Assembly: GCF_001485435.1 (NCBI RefSeq)
Contig: NZ_BCMS01000006.1
Span: 27,292-91,291 of the forward strand
DNA from: Deinococcus grandis
Lineage (GTDB): Bacteria > Deinococcota > Deinococci > Deinococcales > Deinococcaceae
Reading direction: 5' to 3'
DNA length: 64,000 bases
Positions 48,886 to 56,474 of this stretch are shown piece after piece. The notes under the pieces were generated by a model. It did no database searches and was not told where the DNA came from. It saw nothing but the letters and a program-made list of their open reading frames with translations. The position numbers were made by a program, and so were the translations under genes. Within the stretch, counting starts at the first letter, position 1. The number at the start of each line of letters is the position of its first letter.

Positions 48886-48913
48886 GCGGGTTCGACTCCC
48901 GCCGCTGGGACCA
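48886..48913 (+). other. tRNA 3'-end: T-arm, acceptor strand and CCA (RNA end or att site)
   Basis: GCGGG-TTCGACT-CCCGC is a perfect T-arm, followed by CGCTGGG, discriminator A and CCA. No 5' half at normal tRNA distance pairs with it. The T-arm resembles that of tmRNA 3' ends. Such 3' pieces are also typical attachment sites of phages that integrate into tRNA genes, and a tyrosine recombinase gene lies 440 bases to the right. Confidence 0.6.
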
Positions 48914-48929
48914 GTTCACAGGAGGCACG

Positions 48930-49349
48930 ATGCCCTACATTCCACTTCTCCCCAGACCACCACGTAAGCCGCCGCCATCCACGCCGCTCGACGCGGCTGC
49001 GGCTCAGGCGCTCAGCACACCAGGTGCGCAGCAGCGCAGCCGGGACCAGTACGCTGTCAGATTCCTTCGCGATCACGCGGAGGACATCAGGCTCGCCGCG
49101 CAGCGCGACCATCAGGCTGAAGTGCGGGTCTGGGTGTCCGAGATGACCGAGACGGTGGCAGAGCATGCGGCCGCGCTCGGATATCACGTCACGGTGTACC
49201 TCGACGCGTGGACGTCCCGCCCGAATGGCAAGCTGGTCCTGAGCTGGCATCCGAACGGCCCTGGCCCTAGCGTGGAGCACCGCGCGGACGTCAGGACGGT
49301 GTGGGACGCGCTGCGCGGCATGCTGCGGATCCTGCTGAACCGCAACTGA
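48930..49349 (+). CDS. unknown protein
   Basis: 139 residues from ATG 48930 with CAGGAGGCACG upstream; the open frame to the left runs into the tRNA-like end and is not coding. Pro-rich N-terminus (PLLPRPPRKPPPSTPLDAAA), then an alpha/beta domain (YHVTVYLDAWTSRPNGKLVL). Ends 3 bases before the convergent recombinase stop. Confidence 0.6.
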   Translation: MPYIPLLPRPPRKPPPSTPLDAAAAQALSTPGAQQRSRDQYAVRFLRDHAEDIRLAAQRDHQAEVRVWVSEMTETVAEHAAALGYHVTVYLDAWTSRPNGKLVLSWHPNGPGPSVEHRADVRTVWDALRGMLRILLNRN

Positions 49350-49352
49350 TTC

Positions 49353-50324
49353 CTACCAGTCGCGGTTCAGGGCTTTCTCGCCTTCGCGGGCGTAGTTCAC
49401 GTACGTTTCGCTGGTCGTGATGCTCGCGTGCCGCAGGTGGTCCCGGACTGCCAGGACGTCCTTCGTTTCGCGGTACATGCGGGTGCCGGCGGTGTGCCGC
49501 AGGCCGTGCACTTCGCGTCCCTGGTACGGGATGCCTGCGCGTTCGCACAGCTGCAGGACGCGCTGCTCGACGGCGCGGCCACTGCGGAGCGTGAGGACGT
49601 GCGGGCCGTAGGACGGCGTCATGCCGATCCAGGCGAGCAGCGCGGCTTCCGAGCGGCGTGAGAGCGGCACCTGCTGCCGCTTCTGTCGTTTGCCGGTCAC
49701 CGTCAGGTACGGCCGGTCCCCGCCCGTGCGGACGTCCGCGCGCAGCAGGCTCGTCATTTCCGTGACGCGCAGGCCGCAGTCGGCGCCGAGCAGCACCATG
49801 ACCCGTTCCTGCTCGTCCGCGTGATCGAGCAGCGCCTGCACGTCCCGGTCCGGGTAGGGTTTGCGTTTCTCCCAGGCGGGCACCGGGTCGCTCGCGGCGC
49901 GGACGTCCGTGAACGGGGCCGCGTCGGTCGCGCCTGCCCAGCGCAGCGCGGCGAACACGGCCCGCGCGGCGGCCAGCCGGACGCGGACGGTGCTCGGCGC
50001 GAGTCCTTTCGCTTCGAGGTGCCGCACGTACCGGTACCCGTCGTTCGGTTTGGGCCGGACGAAACTCATGCCCGCCCCGGCTGCCCAGTCCGCGAGGAAG
50101 CGCAGGCCGGTCTCGTAGCTGTCCAGGGTGCGCAGGCTGACGCGTGCACCCCGGCCGCCGCGCAGCACCAGGAACGCTTCCGTGATCGCCCAGAGGCCTG
50201 GTACGTCCATGTCCCGCGCGGCGCGCAGCGCGTCCTTCCTGAGGGTGTCCGGCTCCTGGCTGCCCACCCGGTCCGCGCGGCCCTGCAATTCCAGGTTGTA
50301 CGCCATCAACTCCAGGCCACTCAT
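49353..50324 (-). CDS. tyrosine recombinase / integrase (second)
   Basis: 323 residues from ATG 50324, chosen because TATGCT lies 6 bases before it (leaderless). Catalytic residues: Arg in ADCGLRVTEMTSLL, Lys in VTGKRQKRQQVP, HGLRHTAGT, His in RDHLRHASITTSE and Tyr in TYVNYAR. All present. Similar domain plan to 22004-23002 but clearly diverged. Lies next to the tRNA-like 3' end at 48886-48913, the best candidate for its attachment site. Confidence 0.92.
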   Translation of the reverse strand: MSGLELMAYNLELQGRADRVGSQEPDTLRKDALRAARDMDVPGLWAITEAFLVLRGGRGARVSLRTLDSYETGLRFLADWAAGAGMSFVRPKPNDGYRYVRHLEAKGLAPSTVRVRLAAARAVFAALRWAGATDAAPFTDVRAASDPVPAWEKRKPYPDRDVQALLDHADEQERVMVLLGADCGLRVTEMTSLLRADVRTGGDRPYLTVTGKRQKRQQVPLSRRSEAALLAWIGMTPSYGPHVLTLRSGRAVEQRVLQLCERAGIPYQGREVHGLRHTAGTRMYRETKDVLAVRDHLRHASITTSETYVNYAREGEKALNRDW

Positions 50325-50349
50325 ACCCGCAGCATACAGAGGTGCCCTC

Positions 50350-50823
50350 ATGACCACGCACGACGCTCCCACGAATCCCGCGACGTACCTGACGATCACG
50401 ACTGAGCAGCTGCTGCGCCTCGACGCGGCCCACCCTGGCGCCCGCTGGTGGCTCAAGGCGGACGCGCACGGTTCCTGGTCCGGCCCGGTGGTCAACCCGC
50501 TGGACATGATGAAAGACGTCGAGGACCTGGACGGTCACCTGCGCGAGCAGATCCTGAACAACCTCGACGGTGCACGCATCGGCCTGTTCAACGAGGACGT
50601 GATGCTCCTGATGCACCGCGACCAGCTCATCCGGGCGGGCGTGGACGCCGAGACCGCGGACGCGGCGGGGCGTCACCTGCTCGATCAGGTGTTCGGGGCG
50701 CTGGAGCTGGCCGGGCAGGGCGAAGGGGTCCTGTTCGGGTTCCGACCCGTGTTCCCGGTGACGGACGACGGAGAGATCCTCATGACGCCCCTGTCGGCTC
50801 AGCCGGGCGAGGTGGGCGCGTGA
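50350..50823 (+). CDS. unknown protein, first gene of right operon
   Basis: 157 residues from ATG 50350, 25 bases from the divergent recombinase start. Alpha/beta with an acidic central helix (DVEDLDGHLREQILNNLDGA). No motif recognised. GTGA overlap with the next gene. Confidence 0.6.
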   Translation: MTTHDAPTNPATYLTITTEQLLRLDAAHPGARWWLKADAHGSWSGPVVNPLDMMKDVEDLDGHLREQILNNLDGARIGLFNEDVMLLMHRDQLIRAGVDAETADAAGRHLLDQVFGALELAGQGEGVLFGFRPVFPVTDDGEILMTPLSAQPGEVGA

Positions 50824-51389
50824 CGTCCGGAACGGAGCGCGCCCTCGCCCTGATCAGCGAGGAGCGACAGCGGCAGGTGGACGTGGAAGGCTGGACGCCC
50901 GAGCATGACGATCAGCACATGGAAGGCGAGCTGGGCGACGCGGCCGCCGCGTACGCCTACGCTGGCGATCACAGCCCCGTGAACCCGCAGGACGGGCACG
51001 GCACCGACCTGGGCCGCGTCCTGTGGCCCTGGGACCGCGCCAGCTTCAAGCCCGGCGCGCACCGGCACAACCTGGTGCGCGCGGGTGCGCTGATCGTCGC
51101 GGAACTCGAACGCCTCGACCGGCTGGCCGGAAGCGTGCAGTACTTCGTGCGGGGCATGCCGGACGGTTCCCTGGAACTCTACGCGGCGGACAGCCGTGAG
51201 GCCCTGGCCGAGTACCTGGGGGGCATGCCGGTCGAAACCCTGACCTGGGTCGAACGGCGCGCGGCGTTCTGGATGCCGGGGCGTTCCTACAGTGTGTGCG
51301 CGGAGGACCTGTTCCTCGAGTACTACTCGGACGCTCCGTACCTGGGCGGCGCGGCGCGGCTGTGGCCCCTGACCTTCCCGAACGCCTGA
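50820..51389 (+). CDS. conserved phage protein of the EHDD type
   Basis: 189 residues from GTG 50820. EERQRQVDVEGWTPEHDDQH, GELGDAAAAYAYAGD, LWPWDRASFKPGAHRHNLVR, AGALIVAELERLDR match a protein widespread in phages. Its EGW..EHDD and GALI-AE elements recall all-alpha NTP pyrophosphatases (acidic residues as metal ligands). The C-terminal ~85 residues are specific to this phage. Enzyme activity is a guess. Confidence 0.65.
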   Translation: MTSGTERALALISEERQRQVDVEGWTPEHDDQHMEGELGDAAAAYAYAGDHSPVNPQDGHGTDLGRVLWPWDRASFKPGAHRHNLVRAGALIVAELERLDRLAGSVQYFVRGMPDGSLELYAADSREALAEYLGGMPVETLTWVERRAAFWMPGRSYSVCAEDLFLEYYSDAPYLGGAARLWPLTFPNA

Positions 51390-51399
51390 GCCTGGGCGC

Positions 51400-51439
51400 G
51401 GGGGGTGACTCCCCCCTTCCCAGGGGGTGATCACTCCCC
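51400..51439 (+). terminator. two GC-rich hairpins after the EHDD gene
   Basis: GGGGGG-TGACT-CCCCCC (51400-51416) and a second imperfect palindrome GGGG...CCCC around TGATCA (51423-51439). No long T-run. Likely a partial terminator between 51389 and the start at 51509. Confidence 0.45.
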
Positions 51440-51508
51440 ATCTGCGAACAGGAGTTATGCGAAAGCACATTAAGACGGGTGGCCCTGTGAGCTCACCCGG
51501 AGGTAAAC

Positions 51509-51943
51509 GTGAATCCAATCACAAGGAACCTACGGGCCATGGCGACCGGGCAGCCCCATGCCACTCGCCTGCACCCGACCATGACGGTCGCGGACGCCAT
51601 CGTCGCCCTGACGACCGACGGGAACCCCGGCGGGGTGATGGCCACCTGCGCGATCGCTACGTTCCACCCGCTGCTGGGCCCGCGCGCGCTGACGCACATC
51701 GACGAGTGCGGCCTGAGTGGCATGCAGACGTACCTGCTACTCAAGCAGTGCGGCACTCCGGCCCGCGCGGCCGCGCTGCTCGTCATGACTGTCGAGATCC
51801 GGCTGCCCACCCCTGAGGAGCTCATCCGGGATCTGGAGCAGCCGCTCTCTCCGATGCTGCAGCGCGCCCTGACCGACATCGTCCCGCAGCACGTCCCGGC
51901 CTTCGCCGGTGTGGACCTCACGCTCCCACAGGGGCAGGCATGA
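51509..51943 (+). CDS. unknown protein
   Basis: 144 residues from GTG 51509, with CCGGAGGTAAAC upstream. Helical with repeated hydrophobic segments (TMTVADAIVALTTDGNPGGV, LLLKQCGTPARAAALLVMTV). ATGA overlap with the next gene. Confidence 0.6.
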   Translation: MNPITRNLRAMATGQPHATRLHPTMTVADAIVALTTDGNPGGVMATCAIATFHPLLGPRALTHIDECGLSGMQTYLLLKQCGTPARAAALLVMTVEIRLPTPEELIRDLEQPLSPMLQRALTDIVPQHVPAFAGVDLTLPQGQA

Positions 51944-52449
51944 CCGGGGAGAGCACTGTGCCCCATCACTCTCCAGCTCAGGAGATTGCGGAGGCGGTGA
52001 GCCTGCTGGATCTGGTTGCTGACTGGCGCTTTGCCGAAGGCCGTCTCAATGCCGCGAAAGCGGCGTGGCGTGCAGGCACCGTGAAACACGACGACGCCGA
52101 ATTTGATGATGCTCGGAACGATTTCGACGCTCTGGATGACCAGACGTGCGCGCTAGACCCCGTGCGCCTCAGGGAGTTAAGCCGGGCCGTTCAGGGCGCA
52201 TACATCACCCTGACTCGTGATCTGGCCGCAGCACAGGCTCAGCTCGCCGCCCAGACCGAGGCGCTCACGCCATCCGGGGACACGAAAGGTGCGTACATGG
52301 GTGAATTCCAGTTCGAAATGCGCGGCGTGGATGAAGAAGGCGAAGAGACCGACATCCGCATCGACACGCCCTGGGACACCATCAAGCAGATCATGGCAGC
52401 CATCCGGTCCCGCGCCGCTGCCACCCTCGCCAGGGACCGCCATGAATGA
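51940..52449 (+). CDS. unknown helical protein
   Basis: 169 residues; three long helices (LVADWRFAEGRLNAAKAAWR, LTRDLAAAQAQLAAQTEALT) and an acidic C-domain (GEFQFEMRGVDEEGEETDIR). Overlaps the next start by 8 bases. Confidence 0.6.
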   Translation: MTGESTVPHHSPAQEIAEAVSLLDLVADWRFAEGRLNAAKAAWRAGTVKHDDAEFDDARNDFDALDDQTCALDPVRLRELSRAVQGAYITLTRDLAAAQAQLAAQTEALTPSGDTKGAYMGEFQFEMRGVDEEGEETDIRIDTPWDTIKQIMAAIRSRAAATLARDRHE

Positions 52450-52750
52450 AGGTGGCCTGACGCTCGACGAGGTCATGGCCACCCCACCAGTGGTGCGGAT
52501 CTCCACCCACCAGCGCGACCAGCGTCACTTCTGGCTGGGTGCGATGTTCGGCGCGTTCCCCGGCGCGCTCGCCCTCCTGGTGTGGCAGCTGCACGAATGG
52601 GCCCTGTTCCTCGCAGTGCCACTGGTCCTCTGGATGACCATGCGCATTCACGCCGCCTCGGCCACCATGCCTGTCGTGCAGGTCCTGCACGGGCACGTGA
52701 TCGTCCGGCACACCGCCAATCCGTTCCCCCCAACTGGAGGCCCTTCATGA
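52442..52750 (+). CDS. small membrane protein
   Basis: 102 residues from ATG 52442. A central pair of hydrophobic helices (FWLGAMFGAFPGALALLVWQ, LFLAVPLVLWMTMRI) with a soluble C-terminus. Coupled on both sides. Confidence 0.6.
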   Translation: MNEGGLTLDEVMATPPVVRISTHQRDQRHFWLGAMFGAFPGALALLVWQLHEWALFLAVPLVLWMTMRIHAASATMPVVQVLHGHVIVRHTANPFPPTGGPS

Positions 52751-52794
52751 CCCGCGCCACCGACGCGCAGATCCGCGTCTCCCCGTCCACCTGA
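52747..52794 (+). CDS. 15-residue stepping-stone reading frame (tentative)
   Basis: ATG 52747 overlaps the stop before it (ATGA), and its TGA overlaps the next ATG (TGATG). Sequence MTRATDAQIRVSPST. It probably carries terminating ribosomes across a 44-base gap to the next gene; the peptide need not function. Confidence 0.35.
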   Translation: MTRATDAQIRVSPST

Positions 52795-53021
52795 TGGGCG
52801 TGAAGAAGAGAGCCCGTGAATTCGCTGAGCAGGGCTTCCGGTTCACGGATCACGCCACGCGGCCCTACAGCCGCATTGATGCCCTGCGCAGCGAGGTCGC
52901 CAACCTGGAAGTGAAGCTCGTCGCTGCCCGCGCGCGCCTCGCGCAGGCAGAGGCCGCCGAGGCCCGCCCAGATCCGGACGAACGTGAACGGCGGATCCGG
53001 GCCCTGATCGCGAAGGTGTAG
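52794..53021 (+). CDS. small coiled-coil protein
   Basis: 75 residues. Basic N-terminus (GVKKRAREFAEQGFRFTDHA), then a coiled coil (RIDALRSEVANLEVKLVAAR). Unknown. Confidence 0.55.
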   Translation: MGVKKRAREFAEQGFRFTDHATRPYSRIDALRSEVANLEVKLVAARARLAQAEAAEARPDPDERERRIRALIAKV

Positions 53022-53023
53022 AG

Positions 53024-53800
53024 ATGCAGCCGAATCAGACGGACGCGGCCGCCTGTCAGGCGCCCCCGACCCTGCACGACCTGGTGACGGGCGACGCGCC
53101 AGCTGCGCCCGGCGAGGCCTACAGTCAGGCCAGCGCCGCCTGGAAGGCCCGCCGCGTCCTGGCGTACCAGGCAGTGTGCCGGACGATCGGTCCGGACCAG
53201 CAGGCCCTGCTGAACACCCTCCTGGAAGTGCACGGGCACGAGTGCGCCCTGCGGGGCGCGGCCATGGGTGCCCAGGCGGCCCGCCGGGAGGCCCGGATCC
53301 GGAACGGTGAGCAGTCCCGGGCGCAGGCCGAAGCGGCCGCCCAGGCACGCCGGGATAACCGGCAGATCAACGACCTGCTCAAGCGGGCCGCTGACGAGAA
53401 CGCCGCCCTGCGCCGCCGCGCGGACACCGCCGAGAAGGACCTCGCGGCCCTGCGGGCCACGCTGCCCGGCATCGAGCGGGTCATCCGGCAGGACATCATC
53501 GCCGCGGCGCCCGCCGATCACCGGCCCATCGCCCGCCTCGCCCCCCGGTCCGGCGTGCACTACACGTACCTGTCGCACGGGTTCCACGTCCGGCGGATCG
53601 CGCGGCGCATCGAGGAGTTCATGGCTGGCCCCGACTGCCGGGGGTACGCGCGCCCCGAGAAGCTCGCGGAGTTCCTGCTACCGGAAACGCCCTACCCGAC
53701 ATTCCAGCAGGCCATCACGCACCTGCTGCTGTGCCGCCGAATCATCCAGTCGCCGTCCGGCGCGTACCGCCTGCGCAATCCCAGTGGAGCGCCCAGGTGA
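53024..53800 (+). CDS. coiled-coil protein with C-terminal winged helix
   Basis: 258 residues from ATG 53024. Residues ~85-150 form a coiled coil (NDLLKRAADENAALRRRADT). The last ~75 residues read as a winged helix (ARPEKLAEFLLPETPYPTFQ, LLLCRRIIQSPSGAYRLR). Possible DNA-binding scaffold. Confidence 0.6.
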   Translation: MQPNQTDAAACQAPPTLHDLVTGDAPAAPGEAYSQASAAWKARRVLAYQAVCRTIGPDQQALLNTLLEVHGHECALRGAAMGAQAARREARIRNGEQSRAQAEAAAQARRDNRQINDLLKRAADENAALRRRADTAEKDLAALRATLPGIERVIRQDIIAAAPADHRPIARLAPRSGVHYTYLSHGFHVRRIARRIEEFMAGPDCRGYARPEKLAEFLLPETPYPTFQQAITHLLLCRRIIQSPSGAYRLRNPSGAPR

Positions 53801-53825
53801 CCGACAACCAACCGAAGGAGTGAAG

Positions 53826-54332
53826 GTGAACTATCAACTCGTGGTGACCGGCGAGCAGCTGTCACTGATTAACCGGGCGGCCGAGACGGCCGCCCGCGTC
53901 AGCATCGGCCAGCTCGACAGCGTCGCGCACCAGCTGCTGATGGACCTGGAGTCCGATCCTTTCTGTGAGATCCGGGACGTCCTGGAAGGTGCACAGCACC
54001 TCATGACCGGTAGCCGCAGCCTGAGCGCCGCGCCCAACGCCGCGCTGCGCGACCAGCACGAGTGCGCGTGGAGCGTGTACCACGCGGCCCGGTACCAGCT
54101 GTACCGCGAGCACTGCGAGCGCGAAGGGACGCCCATGTCCGCGGCGACGGTGCTCAGCGCGCCGCCCACCCGTCACGGCGCGCACGACCCGCCCACCGTC
54201 ACGCCCATCCCGGACGTTCAGGTGGAGATCGTCGATCCGTCCGGCCGCGTCAGTTACCGCCGCCCGCTGGGGCACCCGGACATCCTCGAGGCGCTGGCCC
54301 GCCCGGGCTACAGCGTCCGGAGGGCCCCGTGA
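53826..54332 (+). CDS. unknown protein
   Basis: 168 residues from GTG 53826 with AAGGAG upstream. Helical N-terminal two thirds (GEQLSLINRAAETAARVSIG), Pro-rich beta C-terminus (VQVEIVDPSGRVSYRRPLGH). TGATG overlap with the next gene. Confidence 0.6.
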   Translation: MNYQLVVTGEQLSLINRAAETAARVSIGQLDSVAHQLLMDLESDPFCEIRDVLEGAQHLMTGSRSLSAAPNAALRDQHECAWSVYHAARYQLYREHCEREGTPMSAATVLSAPPTRHGAHDPPTVTPIPDVQVEIVDPSGRVSYRRPLGHPDILEALARPGYSVRRAP

Positions 54333-54445
54333 TGCACGACTGGCGCTTCGTCCCCGTGAAGGGCGAGGGGCACCAGTGGGTGTGCCGCTGCTGCGGCAAG
54401 GTCCTGCGCGGCGGGGCATGGGACGCCCGATGCCCGAAACGCTGA
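54332..54445 (+). CDS. 37-residue zinc-ribbon-like protein
   Basis: ATG 54332. WVCRCCGKVLRGGAWDARCP gives CxxCC...C, like the conserved small Cys-rich phage proteins. Overlaps the neighbour on each side. Confidence 0.55.
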   Translation: MHDWRFVPVKGEGHQWVCRCCGKVLRGGAWDARCPKR

Positions 54446-54603
54446 CGCCGCCGCCCCCACCTGACCCGCCGGGTGAGGCGGCCATCCTGCGCCGCCGGCG
54501 CCTGCTGACCCTCGACCTCGCGCGTGAGACGACCCGTGACGTGATCGCCCTGAACCGGCGGCACGCGCACCTCCTGAAAGGAACCTCCCATGACCCACAA
54601 TGA
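54430..54603 (+). CDS. 57-residue basic protein, unknown
   Basis: ATG 54430, inside the end of the preceding gene. Pro-rich start then a basic helix (AAILRRRRLLTLDLARETTR). Overlaps the next start by 14 bases. Confidence 0.45.
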   Translation: MPETLTPPPPPDPPGEAAILRRRRLLTLDLARETTRDVIALNRRHAHLLKGTSHDPQ

Positions 54604-55000
54604 CGCACCCTGGCTCAGCGCCTGGCTGCCCGACGGCCCCTGGCTCGGCCCGTTCCCCACCCGCGATCAGGCCGTGAACGCCGCACTCGGCGCCCCGCCC
54701 GTCGTCGCGGACCACCCGCGCGTGTACCTCGCCCGCGCGCAGTACCCGGATCTCGCAGGCCTCATGGGCGACGTGGACGCGTGGCTGGCCGAGGCCCGCG
54801 CGGCTGCCGGCGAGCAGTTCGGCCTTCCGGCCCGCACGTACCTCGCGGAGGTTCCTGCGCCCGCCCTGGATGACCTGCAGGCCCGGGTCGACGAGGTGAT
54901 GAACGCCTGGGCGGTCGAGCACGGTCTGCACCCGACGTTCTACCGCCCGGTGGACGTCACGGAGCACCGCATCACGGACCTGCAGGGGCTAACCGCGTGA
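54590..55000 (+). CDS. unknown protein
   Basis: 136 residues from ATG 54590 with GAAAGGAACC upstream. N-terminal APWLSAWLPDGPWLGPFPTR, then helices. No family. GTGA overlap with the next gene. Confidence 0.6.
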   Translation: MTHNDAPWLSAWLPDGPWLGPFPTRDQAVNAALGAPPVVADHPRVYLARAQYPDLAGLMGDVDAWLAEARAAAGEQFGLPARTYLAEVPAPALDDLQARVDEVMNAWAVEHGLHPTFYRPVDVTEHRITDLQGLTA

Positions 55001-55557
55001 GCCTGCGCCTGAGTGCCCGCGTGGACCTCGACGGCGTCGTGCACAAGCACGACAAGAGCGGCTTCCCCCTGACCGAACTGACGCTGGCCCTCCCGAGCGG
55101 CGTGGACCTGCGCCTGCTGCGCCGCGCCGCTCGCGGGCAGAAGAGCGGGAAGGAGGACGTCACCGCGCGCCTGCACGTCGAGGACGAGGACGGCAACCGG
55201 CGTACGTTCAACCTCGTGTTCGTCCGCAGCAGCACGAAGGACTTCGTGTACGGCATCGTGATGCAGCTCGACTTCAACCCGCGCCACAACCTGGAGCACT
55301 ACCTCAGCGGGTACGTCATGCGGGACACGGAAGGTGCCCCGCCGTTCCTGGATTTCGACGTGGAGATCCGCCCCATCAACGCCTCGCCGCTGCTGGAGGC
55401 CGCGCAGGGCCTTCAGGACACCCTGAACGGCAGCGACACCCTGGAGAGCGTGACCATCAGCTACCAGGGCAAGAGCGCCACCCTCACCAGCCAGACCCGC
55501 GCCGCCACCAGCGCCGCCCTCACCCAGGCCATCCGGGAGAACCGTGAATCCAACTGA
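54997..55557 (+). CDS. unknown protein
   Basis: 186 residues from GTG 54997. Beta-rich (VDLDGVVHKHDKSGFPLTEL, NRRTFNLVFVRSSTKDFVYG) with a C-terminal Thr/Ala-rich helix. Reminiscent of single-strand DNA-binding or recombination helper folds only in its strand pattern; no motif. Confidence 0.55.
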   Translation: MSLRLSARVDLDGVVHKHDKSGFPLTELTLALPSGVDLRLLRRAARGQKSGKEDVTARLHVEDEDGNRRTFNLVFVRSSTKDFVYGIVMQLDFNPRHNLEHYLSGYVMRDTEGAPPFLDFDVEIRPINASPLLEAAQGLQDTLNGSDTLESVTISYQGKSATLTSQTRAATSAALTQAIRENRESN

Positions 55558-56056
55558 ACCCATCCCCACCGGGCCCGCGTTCAGCGCGCGCCTGCACGAC
55601 GCCCTCGCCGTCCTGGGCGAACCCGTCACCACCCCCGAGCAGCGCCACGGCGGGTGGCTGCTCGGCCTGGAACGCGCCGCTGACCAGATCCGCACCGGCA
55701 TCACCGGCAGGCACGCCTGGGCCATCGCGCGGGACGTCGTTCAGCGCGCTGCGACCGACCCACGCCAGTCGCCCGAAGACCGCGCCACGATCCAGGAAAC
55801 CGCGAACGTCCTGGCCGACGCCGTGACGATCCTCGAAGCGGACGGCACCCCGACCCTGCAGTACGAGCACATCGACCTGGCGTACAACGCCCTCGTGTGC
55901 GCCCTGGAAGACGCGCAGACGCAGTGCAAGCCCGTGGCCGGCCGCTCGACCCTGGAACTACTGCTCGCCGTCGGGCACGCCGCGATCACGCTGCTGCACG
56001 TCATGGACAGCGTCCCCGAACTGGAAGCGCCGGACCCGACTGGGGTGTCCGCGTGA
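55544..56056 (+). CDS. unknown helical protein
   Basis: 170 residues from GTG 55544, overlapping by 14 bases. Helical throughout (QRHGGWLLGLERAADQIRTG, TLELLLAVGHAAITLLHVMD). No family. Confidence 0.55.
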   Translation: MNPTEPIPTGPAFSARLHDALAVLGEPVTTPEQRHGGWLLGLERAADQIRTGITGRHAWAIARDVVQRAATDPRQSPEDRATIQETANVLADAVTILEADGTPTLQYEHIDLAYNALVCALEDAQTQCKPVAGRSTLELLLAVGHAAITLLHVMDSVPELEAPDPTGVSA

Positions 56057-56436
56057 CCGCCCAGCGGCAGGACGACCCACAGACGGTCACGTCCCTGTGC
56101 CGCACGATGCTCGGCTGCCTGTGCGTCACGCTCCGCCTCCCGCACCTCGACGACCAGGAGCTGGGACCGATCTGGAGTGCCGCGAAGCTCGCCCGGATCC
56201 GGGACGACCTGGAAGTCATCGACCTGACCGGCGCGCCGTACGACGCGCCCCGCGAGGACCTCGAACTGATCCTGCTGAGTCTGGTCGCCACGCAGCGCCT
56301 GCTCGACAGGGGTGTCGTGTTCGAAGGCCCGCCTGACCTGCTGGAGGCCATCACGCCCGAGCGGGTGCAGGTGACCACGCGGCACGTCATGGACGTGCTC
56401 GACCGGCCCCCCACCTTCAAAGTCCACACCGCGTGA
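56053..56436 (+). CDS. unknown helical protein
   Basis: 127 residues from GTG 56053 (GTGA). SLCRTMLGCLCVTLRLPHLD and EDLELILLSLVATQRLLDRG. Last gene before the antirepressor. Confidence 0.55.
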   Translation: MTAQRQDDPQTVTSLCRTMLGCLCVTLRLPHLDDQELGPIWSAAKLARIRDDLEVIDLTGAPYDAPREDLELILLSLVATQRLLDRGVVFEGPPDLLEAITPERVQVTTRHVMDVLDRPPTFKVHTA

Positions 56437-56474
56437 ATTCGTGGAGCTGGCTTCACGAGAAGAGGTGACCCCAC

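Larger units (their letters stand above)
47404..48913 (+). ncRNA. candidate ~1.5-kb structured RNA with tRNA/tmRNA-like closed ends
   Basis: The gap 47323-48929 has no credible gene. Its right end is a perfect tRNA 3' part (48886-48913). The acceptor strand CGCTGGG (48903-48909) pairs with CCCAGCG (47404-47410), its only perfect complement in the gap. After one T, GCGTG (47412-47416) pairs with CACGC (48881-48885), which abuts the T-arm. This is the order acceptor helix, unpaired U8, second helix stacked on the T-arm seen in tRNA and tmRNA. Between the ends lie many GC hairpins (47718-47735, 47795-47815, 47821-47837, 47855-47874) and a second tRNA-like element. Large ornate phage RNAs near tRNAs (GOLLD, ROOL) are known, but I see no proven match. 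Hairpins and pairing are seen; the single long transcript is inferred. Confidence 0.4.

Noticed and set aside
48838..48913. A complete standard tRNA ending at 48913
   Set aside because: No 5' acceptor strand at normal distance pairs with CGCTGGG, and the candidate anticodon loop (CAGGCAG) lacks U33; only the 3' part is tRNA-like.
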